Position numbers and translations under genes: made by a program. Under the pieces are notes generated by a model. The model worked only from the letters and a program-made list of their open reading frames with translations. It was not told the origin of the DNA and did not search any database. Positions 11,736-22,198 of a DNA stretch of 64,000 nucleotides are shown piece after piece. Each line of letters starts with the position of its first letter. Positions within the stretch are counted from its first letter, which is position 1. The stretch is from Mallotus nudiflorus (Eukaryota > Streptophyta > Magnoliopsida > Malpighiales > Euphorbiaceae), in assembly GCA_947683625.1 (NCBI GenBank), contig CANTUR010000039.1:4464001-4528000 (forward strand). The letters run 5' to 3'.

Positions 11736-12091
11736 AAAAGAAGAAAAAGAAGAATAATAACAAGACAAAAGGAGTTTAAAAATGCACCATTTTGACATTT
11801 TCATTTTGGATCAAAACGCAACGTTTTGACATGAAAAAAGATTAATCTAATATGGATTCAAAAAACAACACAAGGTGGACACTTAAGCAACTCTTCACCA
11901 GATTGTCTATTGGTGCTTCAGGTTGCCAAAATAATATAATTCATATTTTATCATGCCAAGTTTCAAATCTCATGATTAAATTGTAAAAACGATTAAAAGT
12001 CAGGATTTTTTTTACAAATAACTCTTGTAAATATTACTCTTGAAATGTTTTATTCAATATCGTGGGTATTCAATTTTTACGGGCTCCCACT

Positions 12092-12572
12092 TAGGGATGG
12101 GTATTTGATCATGTTTTGGATATTTTTCTAACCAAATTAAATTAATCGAATCAAACTATATAAAAACCAAACCTAACTAAACTGAACCAAACTAGAAACC
12201 TAACCATACCAAACCAAACTGAAGTAATCAAACTAAGAAAAATCAGAAATCGAACCAAATTAAATTTTTATAAACATTAGTTATTTTATTATTTTCATAT
12301 TAAATTATTATACTATTTAAAAATAAAAAAAATATATAGTCTTGGTTTATACAGTTATCTCAATTAACCAAAATTTCTTATTATAAAATTTAACCGAACC
12401 GAATTAAAATATAAAATTAAACCGAACTAAACTAAAATATAAAATATAGGTATCTCATTTTAGTTTGGTTTAGTTCATAAAATTTTAAAATATAAAATAT
12501 AAAATCGAACTGAATCGAAATGAGTCAGTTTGGTTTTTGGTTCAGTTTATTTGAAAGGCTTACTTACCCCTA
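12092..12572. mobile_element. hAT-type MITE with 8-bp TSD
   Basis: The perfect 8-bp repeat CTCCCACT at 12084-12091 and 12573-12580 flanks a 481-bp element. Its ends TAGGGATGGGTA and TACTTACCCCTA are imperfect inverted repeats (TAGGG(A/G)T...). An 8-bp TSD and a TAGGG(G/A)TG-type end are typical of hAT elements. The interior is made of AACCAAAC and TTGGTTTAG motifs on both sides, which are self-complementary. There is no transposase. Confidence 0.88.
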
Positions 12573-12580
12573 CTCCCACT

Positions 12581-13486
12581 AATTAAAATTAAAAAGTTCA
12601 TATTTAATACTTAAGAATTAAGAATTCATATTCATATAAAAGTTCTCATTTCAGTTTGGTTCAGTTCATATTCATACTTAAGTTGATATCCAACTCTTCA
12701 CACTTCATATAATAAAATTTTATCATTATATTGGACACTTTATACTAAATTAAAATTTATTTATACTTTGTTAACTTTATTAAGTATGTCAAATATATAG
12801 TAAAGTATACAAAATATTTCTAAATATTCATATTTAAAAGTTAATATTTTAGTTAAACTTTTAGTATGTTTAACTTATACTTTATCAAATAATAATTATG
12901 AATAATAAATAATTTAATATTAATAATAAAATAATAAAATTTATTAATTTGAACTATGAGATATTTTTACTTTTAAAATAATATGTTTAAATAAGAATAA
13001 CAATATTATTTTTAAATTCAATTAATTTATTAAATGATTATTTAATAAAAACATACAACATATTCATAAGTTGTTATTTGATTGTATTAAAATGATAAAA
13101 AAGAAACTTTTAAAATTTGGTAATTCGATCTTTTATAATAAGTTTAAGGACTAAATTTTTAAAAATAAATTTTACTTAAAATATGTAAAAATAAAAATAT
13201 AAGAGCTTAATACAACACAATTGAAATTTAAGGATTTAATGCAATAAAATTTAAAAATTTAAGGGTTTAAAAATAACAAAATATAAAATACATATATAAA
13301 TAATGTAGTTTTGTTTATATAAAAGGGTTAAATATTTCAGATGTCATCCGACTATACTATTACAGCAATTTGGATATTAAATTTTATTTTTTTATAACCT
13401 AATTTTAATTTTATTTGAAAAAGGATATTGTTAAATATTTTTAGTCCTTATTTTTTTTGCCTTTTTCAGTTTAATCCATAATGTCA
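12581..13486. other. AT-rich spacer
   Basis: No gene, long repeat or element boundary could be recognised. The sequence is extremely poor in G and C, with short runs of A and T. Confidence 0.6.
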
Positions 13487-13623
13487 AAGAATTTAAAATT
13501 TCACTTCCTCCATGGTTCTAACATTTTATACCACTTACAAATAACATCATAATTTAATTTTACTATCAATTTTACCCACAATATCTCAAAAGTTTATAAA
13601 ATTAATTATCCATTAAAATTTTT

Positions 13624-14621
13624 GAAATAATTATTATTACATTCCTGAGGTTTGATCATAATTACTACTCTATCATTCTTTTTTTTGTAAAAAAAAATTA
13701 AAAACCCCTCAGTTTTAAAATACGCCAAACAATTTCCCCTCTTCGTTAAAAAAAAAAAAAAGTTAAATGACATTAAAAGGACATATTTTCCCTCAATACT
13801 TAATTAAATTCATAATATTATACCATATTTAATTAAATTTTTATTTTTAAAAAAACTCAACTTTAATTAAATTAAATCAAATTAGATTAAAAATTATAAC
13901 TTCAAACAAAATTTTTCTTTTTGTAGAAAAAATTAACTTAAATAAAAAAAATATTTATTATGATTTTATTAAATATATAATAGTGTACAACACTTAATTA
14001 ACTTCTTGTTTTCAATTTTTTGAAAAAATTAATTTACCTTTTTATAAACTATTATAATATTTTGAAATAATTAAAATCTTAAGCAATGATTTAATTAAAT
14101 CAAATCAAATTTAATTTAAAATTTAACAAAAAATTTCCATTAAAACTTAAATAATTTTAAAATATATATTTATTCTCAATATTATACAATATTTAATTTA
14201 TTTTTTAAATCATACATTTTTTTACACTATCACAGTCTAAAAAATATAAATATTTCAAACTATTCTTTAATTCAAATTAAAAAAATTACAATTCCTTAAC
14301 AAAATAGTGAATTTATTACTTAAAATTTTTAACCTAACATCAAATTGCATATAAGTATTTGCACTTTTTAAGAATATTCTAAATTTTAAATTTTAATTAA
14401 ATTAATTTTAAATTTAAAAATTAAATGTATTTTTGAAATTTTTTTATAATTATTGACTTTGACCTTTGACTAACATTATATTTCAAGAATATTCTTACAC
14501 TTTTTAATGGTGGGAGAAAATTATTTGATGAATTTGAAATTGAGAGGATTTTAGTTATTTTTAAAAAGAAGGAACAAAATAGTAATTATGGTTAAACCTT
14601 AGGGGTAATCGTAATTATTCC
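13624..14621. mobile_element. Non-autonomous DNA element nested in the palindrome arm
   Basis: The insert has imperfect terminal inverted repeats: left GAAATAATTATTATTACATT, and right, as its reverse complement, GGAATAATTACGATTACCCC. The match continues for about 45 bp through AGGTTT.A.CATAATTACTA. It is flanked by AATTTTT at 13617-13623 and 14622-14628. On either side the sequence of the host palindrome arm continues, which supports the boundaries. No transposase frame is seen. A 7-8-bp TSD would suit hAT or Mutator; because the repeat is a low-complexity T run, the TSD call is weaker than the TIR call. Confidence 0.68.
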
Positions 14622-15063
14622 AATTTTTTTTAAATGGATAGTTGATGTGTCCGTCAATATGCACATTTTTTGACAAGTGAGACTTATAGATGCTAACTGA
14701 ATTTGAGTATTTACGTACATAATCCTAACCTTTATTAAACTTATAAAATAAATCATAATACAAAATATTTAAATAATTTTAATTAAAAATTTATAAAAAT
14801 TATTAGAATAATTTTTATTAAATAAATAATAGAAATAAGTGTAAGATTCAAGTTTTTATTAATAAAATGCTCTTATATATTTAAATTTTATAAAAATTAC
14901 AACACATAATTTAATATATATTTTAAAATTAAGAAAATTAAAAAAATAAAATTAAAAAATACTAAAAAAATAACATATTAATGATAAATAATGAAATTAT
15001 TTTTGAGATTAATTTCACTCCAATTTCATAAAGAAATATAACACATAATTTAACATATATTTC

Positions 15064-15068
<5 letters not shown>

Positions 15069-15146
<78 letters not shown>
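15069..15146. repeat. (TA)39 microsatellite
   Basis: Seventy-eight bases of pure TA repeat lie inside a module of the palindromic element. The YIYI-type reading frame across it is an artefact. Confidence 0.95.
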
Positions 15147-15149
<3 letters not shown>

Positions 15150-15990
15150 GAAAAAAGACATTAAAAATGAGAAACTATTATTGTTAACTAATGAAATTAT
15201 TTTTAAGATTAATTTCATTCTAATTTGATAGATTTTTTTTTTTGTTTTTTATAAACTAGTTTTAATTTTATCAAATTGGAGTAGAATTTATCTCAAAAGA
15301 ATTTTATTAGTTAAAAATAATAGTTTCTCCTTTTTTAGTATCTTTTTATCAAATTTTTTATATTTTAAATTTTAAAATATATGTTAAACTATGTTTCATA
15401 TTTCTTTGAAATTTTTTAAATATTTAAGAATATTTTCTTGATAATAAACTATTGAATCTCTCAATTATTTCTATTATTAAATTGGAGTGAAATTAATCTC
15501 AAAATTAATTTCATTAGTTATCAATAATATGTTATCTTTTTTAGTAATTTGTTTTTGAAATTTTCATATTTTTAGCTTTTCTTAATTTTAAAAAATATAT
15601 GTTAAATTATGTATTGTAAAGTTTTTAAATATATAAGAATATTTTATTAATAAAAAAACATTGAATTTTACACTTATTTATATTATTTATTTTATAAAAA
15701 TATTCTAATATTTTTTAGAATTTTTAATTAAATTAGGGTTTATATTACAAGTTTAATAAATATTAAAGTTCTATGCATAATTACTCAAATTCAGTCAGCA
15801 CCTGCAAGTTTCATGTGCTAGAAAATGGATCCAACTAATGGATAAATCAGTTGTCCATTAAAGAAATTTTAACGGACAATTAATTTTGTAAAAATTTTTA
15901 ATATTATGGGTAAAATTTATAGTCAAATTAAATTTTAATGTTATTTGCAAGTGGTTCAAAAATGTTACTATTACAGATTTTAAATTTTTA

Positions 15991-16370
15991 AGTATAGATT
16001 TTAAATTCTAAATCTTACATATTTGAAAAGTCTTATATTTTAAATTGTTTACGACTGCATTACTTAAATTGCATTATTATCTTGTTAATTGCAGCTTCTA
16101 TTTTTTTTATTGCACATTTATACAATTAATTTGTAAGACTCTGTCTCTCAAATAAAAGAATAATAAAAAAAAACTTTTTTCTTTTCCTCTCATTTTCTTT
16201 AAGAGCCTTATGCAGATACCCATATGCCTTGTTGTTCCATAAATCAATTTCTGGCCATTTTTGGTCGGAAATTAGTCCTTTATTTTCCTTTTGTGTTTGT
16301 GTATAGTTTATGTTATCTTCTAATAATTATCAAAAAATTACCCAGAGCTAAACTCAACCAAGAGCTCAAC
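15991..16370. other. Spacer and internal remnant of the minus-strand LTR element
   Basis: The part next to 16371 should be internal sequence of the retroelement whose LTR is at 16387-16926, because the primer-binding site points this way. It has no coding capacity. The boundary between element and spacer cannot be seen. Confidence 0.45.
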
Positions 16371-16386
16371 CTGCTCTGATACCAAC
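16371..16386 (-). other. Primer-binding site for initiator tRNA-Met
   Basis: On the minus strand, directly after the LTR end CTCACGTGACA, the sequence reads GTTGGTATCAGAGCAG. TGGTATCAGAGC is the standard plant retrotransposon match to the 3' end of initiator tRNA-Met. This shows that 16387-16926 is a 5' LTR read on the minus strand. Confidence 0.9.
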
Positions 16387-16926
16387 TGTCACGTGAGTTT
16401 TGTTAACTCCCAACACTCACCCACGTGCGGTCTAGTAATACCTCGTTCAACCCACGCAAGTATACTAGTAAGCCTCCTTACCCACACTTAGGTGAGGATG
16501 AGTTACTATTCCCACCTCCTTACTATTCCATCTCCTAATGAGAATATTCTAGATCCTTCTCATGTCACTCTTAAAGAAGCTTCCCTTCCTCTCCTCCCAT
16601 GGAGAATTATAGACAACCCGTGTCTAGATATTTTCATAAGCTTCCCATACAACCCTCTTTAACTCTCTACACCAAAAGACATATATTATCCCAAGCTTAA
16701 CTATAGAATATTCTAGAATAAGCTAGAATAAGCTAGAGTTGTGTGGAGTACTCTAGCATGTTATAGAAGAGCGTAGGGAGTCAAAGAGGGTTGTATGGAA
16801 AGCTTATGCGGACACGATCCTAAAAGTGTGGGTAAGGAGGCTTACTAGCATACTTGCGTGGGTTGGACAAAGTATTGTTAGGCCACACGTGGGCGAGTGT
16901 TGGTGGTTAACAAAACTCACGTGACA
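16387..16926 (-). mobile_element. 5' LTR with self-complementary ends
   Basis: This 540-bp LTR starts TGTCACGTGAG and ends CTCACGTGACA. About 105 bp at each end (16387-16490 and 16822-16926) are inverted copies of one another with roughly 88% identity by eye. A second inverted pair lies further in (16635-16668 and 16776-16808, around CATACAACCCTCTTT). Each end carries the G-box core CACGTG and a second ACGTG core, which are bZIP/bHLH binding motifs. A primer-binding site adjoins it on the left; no coding part or second LTR is visible, so the element is a truncated or TRIM-like remnant. Its outer TSD cannot be tested because the other end is missing. Confidence 0.8.
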
Positions 16927-17634
16927 TGTAAGCTTGCAACATCGCCTTAAGGGTTTTGTCTCCCTTTGACATAGGGTTGTATTCCTCTTTTACTTTCCTT
17001 TTTTTTTAGGACTTTGGATATCCTTTCATGGGATTTATCTAGATTTGAAAGAAACCTTAAAGATTTGTACTTGATTTAACTTACTCAATATTCAAAATTT
17101 TCTCTTTAAGTTGTAAAATAGATTTTGCCACACTCATTATTTTGCGAAAAATATTAAAATTTTCTTCTAGTTTATCATCTGGTGCTTAGAATTTTTCAAG
17201 ACAGCATATATCTTTAGTTTCTTATCTGTCAAAATCCTTTTAATACGATACCGTAGTATCAACGCGATTATGATTATTTGTACTTTTTATGTGATATTAT
17301 TTTTTTCTCTTTTTTTATATTTTTTTCTTCAAGAGTAAGATTTGGTGTTATAGATTGTATATATTATAAAATTTTGATAAAAATAATATATTTTCTCACT
17401 GATAAAAATAAGGTAAAATAAAAGAATAATTCTCACAGAGTCTCTTCAATCCTGCAGAATACAGAACTAAAATTTTTAAGGGTAGTGCTTTAAGCTACAC
17501 AGCTCAGACATGTGCTTCTTTTTCTTCCCTATTTTGTAACACATTTTTGAAAAGCTTTTCCCTTTTTTGCAAAAAATCCCTTATTTTAATAAATTGCCAT
17601 GGACCATTGCTGATTAAGACGCGTGGGCAGCGAG
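16927..17634 (+). other. Upstream region of the IMPDH gene
   Basis: About 700 bases without a gene. The part near the gene becomes less AT-rich from about 17595 and contains GACGCGTGGGC just before the TATA box. No other clear control element can be named. Confidence 0.5.
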
Positions 17635-17643
17635 CTATAAAAT
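17635..17643 (+). promoter_or_regulatory. TATA box of the IMPDH gene
   Basis: CTATAAAAT lies 217 bases before the IMPDH ATG, at the edge of a less AT-rich block. With usual spacing, transcription would start near 17670 and give a leader of about 190 bases. This is a prediction from position and motif only. Confidence 0.6.
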
Positions 17644-17731
17644 GCTGACGGAGTCAGAAATCCAGCTCCTATTTCTTTGTCGATTTCTCCTTCCCTCCAT
17701 ATTTTAATTCATTATCCGTTTCTCATAAGTA

Positions 17732-17740
17732 AAACCCTAA
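17732..17740 (+). promoter_or_regulatory. Telo-box in the IMPDH leader
   Basis: AAACCCTAA is the plant telo-box motif, known near the start of many ribosomal-protein and growth-linked genes. It is followed by AAACCCG in a C-rich context. A link to control of nucleotide synthesis in dividing cells is plausible but inferred. Confidence 0.5.
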
Positions 17741-17823
17741 AACCCGCCTCCTCACAAACGCAAATCACCTACTCCTCTCTTCCTCGGCGGCGGCATCTTC
17801 ACTTACAGCACTAGAGGGGCAAC

Positions 17824-17847
17824 AAAAAAAAAAAAAAAAAAAAAAAA
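17824..17847 (+). repeat. A24 tract in the IMPDH 5' leader
   Basis: Twenty-four A residues in a row end 12 bases before the IMPDH ATG, so they should be transcribed into the leader. Confidence 0.9.
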
Positions 17848-17859
17848 GTGAGCATAGAC

Positions 17860-20800
17860 ATGGAAGACGGTTACGCAGCTGAGAAACTATTTAACCAGGG
17901 CTATTCATACACCTATGACGATGTTATATTTCTTCCTCACTACATCGACTTCCCAGCAGACGCAGTTTCCCTTTCGACTAAACTTTCAAAGAATGTTCCT
18001 CTTTCTATTCCTTGTGTTTCTTCTCCAATGGACACTGTTACTGAGTCTTACATGGCTGCTGCTATGGCTGCCTTGGGAGGTATTGGTATTATCCATTGTA
18101 GTCTCCTTCCCTCTCACCAAGCTGATATGGTTAGATCCGTCAAGTCTCGCCGCGTTCCTATTTTGTCAAACCCAGTTTTCATGTCTCCTGATTCTCGTGT
18201 TCTTAATGAGTTCCAGGAAGATGATGCTCTGCCTTGTGTTTTGGTTACTGAATCAGGGACCGCTACCTCCAAGCTAATAGGGTATGCCTTAAAGTCTGAC
18301 TGGATGGCTTCAACTGATAAAGAAGCGAAATTGGCGACCTATATGCGCAATATTAGTGATTCAAATGTTTGTCTTCCATGGAGTTATGAGCTGGGGCAGA
18401 TTGACGCCTATTTTAGAAATCAACCACAACAAGAGCATGATTTTGTGATTCTGGAGAATGAGGGAGGAGAGGCAGTTGACGTGATTATGAAGCAGGAGGT
18501 GGAGAGGGTGAAAGGATACCCCAAGTTAGGGAAGGGGACTGTGGGCTCTGATGGGAAGTGGATGGTTGGGGCATCCATTGGGACAAGGGAATCTGACAAG
18601 GAGAGATTGGAGCATTTGGTGAAAGCTGGTATAAATGCGGTGGTGTTGGATAGCTCACAAGGAAACTCCATTTATCAAATTGAAATGATTAACTATATCA
18701 AGCGTACTTATCCAGAGTTGGATGTCATTGGTGGGAATGTGGTGACCATGAATCAGGCACACAATCTCATCAAGGCAGGCGTAGATGGGTTAAGAGTTGG
18801 AATGGGTTCTGGCTCTATTTGCACCACTCAAGAGGTTTGTGCAGTTGGCAGAGGACAGGTAAACAAACCACTTTCTCTCTGTTTTTTAGACTGTTTTAGA
18901 CATTCGTTTCTATTGGCAATGAGATAATTATATGAATCAAATAATTACTTGGCAAGCCATCCGTTCCTTATGCTGAAAGTTGCTTTTCTTGTCTGTGATT
19001 TTTTTTTTCAGGCAACTGCAGTTTACAAGGTTTCGTCTGTAGCTGCACAAAGTGGCGTTCCTGTCATTGCTGATGGTGGCATTTCAAACTCAGGTCATAT
19101 TGTCAAGGCTTTGACACTCGGGGCATCTACTGTAATGATGGGCGGCTTTTTAGCAGGAAGTACTGAAGCTCCTGGGGTCTATGTGGATCAGGTACATCCA
19201 TTGCCTAGCAAAATTTCACTGAATTATGGTTCCTCCATATTTTGTCAAGCATCTTAATAGAAGCGGGGTTTTCTTTTTTGTAAATTAATTTTTTTTTTGC
19301 ACGAATTTATTTTTTTCTTGATTATGTCCTTTGCTTGTTCACTGAGGAAATTGCATCTCTTTATATGGTTTTGAGCTTTAGTTGGTTTCAAACTTTATTG
19401 AGATTCATAGTAAATAATTTTCTTAATATAATTTTAAGCATGTTATCTCATAAAATGCCAATTTCGTTCTTGGATAGACTTCATAGATATTATCGTTACA
19501 TCTGTTACAGGAATTCTCATAGATTATTATAGCAACTATAGGTTGAAGAAGGTTTTATATGCGACAGATGGAACACTTTGTTAGGGGAGTTGGTTATAAT
19601 TTTCCCAAGTTATATGTTATCATCTCTTTTAAAAGTGGGATGGGTTTGATCAGGAATATTTTGGATTACATAAGATTTGATGGTCTTTATTCTGCAGAGA
19701 TACTTAATGATGCGTTATATTTGTGGTTTATTGGTTGTAATTATCACTTTCCAAAGTTTGAGTGGAGTTGGTTGGGATTATATTTGGATTACACTAGAAT
19801 TTATGGCTTTTATATTTTTTATTGCTTGTTCTCATCTCTTTTGAAAGTTGGAGTATAGCCAATCATGAATATATTGGATTACACAAGATTTGATGGCCTT
19901 TATTTTGCAAGGGTACTTAAGGATATGTTGTATTTGTGATTCATTATTGCTTTTTTTTTTTAATAAATTTTGTATATTACTTTTTCAGTCGTGAATTCTG
20001 AATGCACCATCTTTTTTGTTTCACTATTCATTTGTTTGTTTGTCTTGCTTTGAATGCAGGTTTAAAGTTCCATATGATTTTGTTTTGGGGAAACATGGGT
20101 GTTCTATTGTTATGGGGAGGAGTGAATTCTGATAAATTGCCTCTTGCTAAAATTATGTCATTGAAACTTCATGACACTCACATAACCAGCTGCCATCACA
20201 CCACTATAATTTATTTATTTATATTTGTTTCTAAGGAAATGGTTTTCCTTTTATCACTGATATGATGAAACAGTACAACTGGTCTCACTTGTAATTTCTC
20301 TAACAAGTGTCATTTGTTGGACTTCTGATGCAATAGAGCAATTATTATAGTGAACCTGTGGCAGTCTAGTAAATAATATTAGATTCTATGTCCATATGAA
20401 TCAAATGTGTGACTGCACACATATATGAACAGATCTGACTTCTTGTTCTGACCAGTTCCACACCACTTTTGTAATGGATCTTTTTGTTTAAGTTTGAAAC
20501 AAAGATAATCCTTTTCAGCTTGATGCATGATTTGTGTTAAATGCAGCTTTTTAAGTAATTATGTTAATTCTAACTAATTTGCTATAGCAGGATGGTTGTC
20601 GAATTAAAAAATATCGTGGCATGGGCTCTCTAGAAGCAATGACCAAAGGGAGTGATCAAAGATACTTGGGAGATACAGCTAAGCTAAAGATTGCACAAGG
20701 AGTTGTGGGAGCAGTTGCTGATAAAGACTCTGTTTTGAAGTTTGTACCTTACACCATGCAAGCGGTCAAACAAGGGTTCCAGGATCTTGGTGCAGTCTCT

Positions 20801-22198
20801 CTGCAGTCTGCTCATAATTTATTAAGATCAAAGACTCTGAGGCTTGAGGTATGTCTTACCTCCCGATGTTGTCCTACTGTGGGTATCAATCCGGTGGTCA
20901 TCCTTGCATTGCATATATTATGGACTATAGTTGGCTCTGTCCTTGATTTAGTATTTTTACCTGTCACCATATATGTGGGCATATATGCATATTTTATTCC
21001 ATTTGTCCAAGTTAAGTCAAGGTGTTTGATTGGAAGCATTTTTTTTCTGGTACAATTCAGCCAAATGACCACACCAATTATATGCATTGAACACAATCGT
21101 AATTGCTGCATTTAAACTTTGATTTTGACGAATTGCTGCTATATCAGTCATGCCATTAAGTTTGGAAGTTCTCTCGTATCATCTTTGCTTTGAGATGTTC
21201 AAGAAACTTAATCTCGCTGCCCCCCTTAAGTTTGATAGATAGGCTTAGGCCATGTTTGGTTCATGGAATGGAATAGGTGTAGAATAAAATCATAATTCTT
21301 AAGGAATAGAATAGGTATTTTTAGAATAACTATTCCTAAATAATTACTATTCTATGTTTTGATTCATGAGTAGATTTAAGTATAGATGACATTAATACCC
21401 TTATTAATGAATTTCATGATTAGTATCAAAATTAAATAGTTATATAATTTTAGCATGTTTTACATAAAAAAAATTAGCACATATATTTGATTTCTCTAAA
21501 ATAATATAAATGCATAATAAATAAATAAATAAATAATATTTTAAAATTTTTTAATCATAAAAATACAAACATATAAAATAAATAAATTTTATATAATTTA
21601 TGATAGTCAAACTTGAGTTAAATTAAATTAAAAGAAAAATATTGCAAATCTGAATTAAATTATTCTAAAAAAACAAAGAGAAAACATGAACATAAACATT
21701 AGGAGAGCATAAAAATAAAGAGAAAGGTAAAAATAAAAATGCTCTATTCCAAAAGTAAATAATACAGATTCTTTAGTTTTTAAAAGAAAGACTATTCCTC
21801 AAAAAATGTAGAATTATTATTTTATATAATTGGTATTTCATAATAAAATTTGAATTAAAATAAAGAATAATTATTTTCTATGGAATAACTATTTAATTTT
21901 TTATTTATTTCACAAACCAAATGTGACCTTACTTAATTACAACTAAAACCATGAGTATAGATATGATCAGTTCATTCAGTGACTGCTGGCATTCAGAGGT
22001 GGATGAGTTAACAACTTTCTTTAGTGATAAAGTTAAATGGTTGATTATTGTCATTTTTTATTTTTATTTTTTCTAGCCATTAATTTTATGGAATTTCTTG
22101 GGTTCATTAATGTTGGTTTGGTACAGGTTCGGACAGGTGCAGCTCAAGTTGAAGGTGGAGTACATGGGCTGGTTTCTTATATGAAGAAAGCCTTTTAA
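17860..22198 (+). CDS. IMPDH: Inosine-5'-monophosphate dehydrogenase
   Basis: IMPDH oxidises IMP to XMP with NAD+, the committed step to guanine nucleotides, and acts as a cytosolic tetramer. Predicted exons are 17860-18858, 19012-19191, 20591-20848 and 22127-22198, all on GT-AG introns and all in phase 0, giving 502 residues, close to the ~503 of known plant enzymes. The TIM-barrel start (YTYDDVIFLP, SSPMDTVTE) is followed by a CBS-type regulatory insert at about residues 85-215. Then come the NAD site (DSSQGNS), GGNV, the catalytic loop GSICTTQE with Cys321, the IMP phosphate site with Asp354 (ADGG), the flap GMGSLEAM and the Arg417-Tyr418 pair that activates water. The end VRTGAAQVEGG is typical. 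The start was set at ATG 17860, not the upstream in-frame GTG. A TATA box, telo-box and A24 tract precede it. Introns 2 and 3 hold repeats. The gene appears intact. Confidence 0.96.
19621..19950 (+). repeat. Diverged tandem repeats in IMPDH intron 2
   Basis: Units at about 19621-19735 and 19835-19950 share order and sequence: ATCTCTTTT(A/G)AAAGT, ATTGGATTACA or TTTGGATTACA, AAGATTTGATGG, TACTTAA and TATTTGTG. A shorter third copy lies between them (about 19760-19830, TTTGGATTACACTAGAATTT). The intron is 1399 bp long. No mobile-element ends are visible, so local duplication is the simplest reading. Confidence 0.7.
21248..21928. mobile_element. Tourist-like (PIF/Harbinger) MITE in IMPDH intron 3
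   Basis: The 681-bp insert has ends GGCCATGTTTGGTTCATG and CACAAACCAAATGTGACC, which are imperfect inverted repeats. It is flanked by TTA at 21245-21247 and 21929-21931. A 3-bp TTA target and a GGCC..GTTTGG-type end mark PIF/Harbinger-derived MITEs. It is AT-rich and lacks a transposase. It makes up more than half of the 1278-bp intron and leaves both splice sites intact. Confidence 0.88.

Larger units (their letters stand above)
8638..12024. mobile_element. Mutator-like element with ~290-bp TIRs and captured kinase pieces
   Basis: The left end GGGTTATTTGTAAAAAAAT (from 8638) is the reverse complement of the right end (to 12024), and the match continues for about 290 bp each way (8638-~8925 and ~11736-12024), with CACCAATAGACAATCTGG well conserved in both arms. 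The flanking 9-mers TTATACGTA and TTGTAAATA match at 6 of 9 positions, which would fit a decayed 9-bp TSD. Without the later solo LTR the element is about 1.87 kb. It carries protein kinase pieces on the minus strand and no visible transposase, so it looks like a Pack-MULE. A further copy of the TIR segment lies just inside the right TIR at 11713-11735 and is perfectly inverted relative to 11897-11919. Confidence 0.78.
13487..15990. mobile_element. Large palindromic AT-rich element with nested insert
   Basis: The outer arm at about 13487-13623 is the reverse complement of about 15865-15990. The next part of the arm, about 14629-15060, pairs with about 15480-15865 (for example GCTAACTGAATTTGAGTA against TACTCAAATTCAGTCAGC-like sequence). 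Between them lies a second level: a module of about 150 bp occurs twice forward (about 14885-15025 and 15040-15235) and twice reversed (about 15265-15425 and 15490-15620). A 998-bp element interrupts the left arm. Without that insert the palindrome is about 1.5 kb. It has no coding capacity and probably belongs to the foldback or MULE-derived class; outer ends and TSD are not fixed. Confidence 0.7.

Noticed and set aside
15015..15218. A 67-codon minus-strand frame made of YIYI repeats
   Set aside because: It is the translation of the (TA)39 microsatellite and has no other support. The same applies to the frames across TA runs at 2634-2819 and 44637-44945.
17848..17859. An in-frame GTG start for IMPDH, four codons before the ATG
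   Set aside because: Plant nuclear genes rarely use GTG, the ATG at 17860 is in the expected place for the family, and the GTG directly follows the A24 tract.
18420..18671. Minus-strand frame of 83 codons opposite IMPDH exon 1 (also 20812-21111)
   Set aside because: Both are shadows of conserved coding sequence or intron on the + strand and have no domain of their own.
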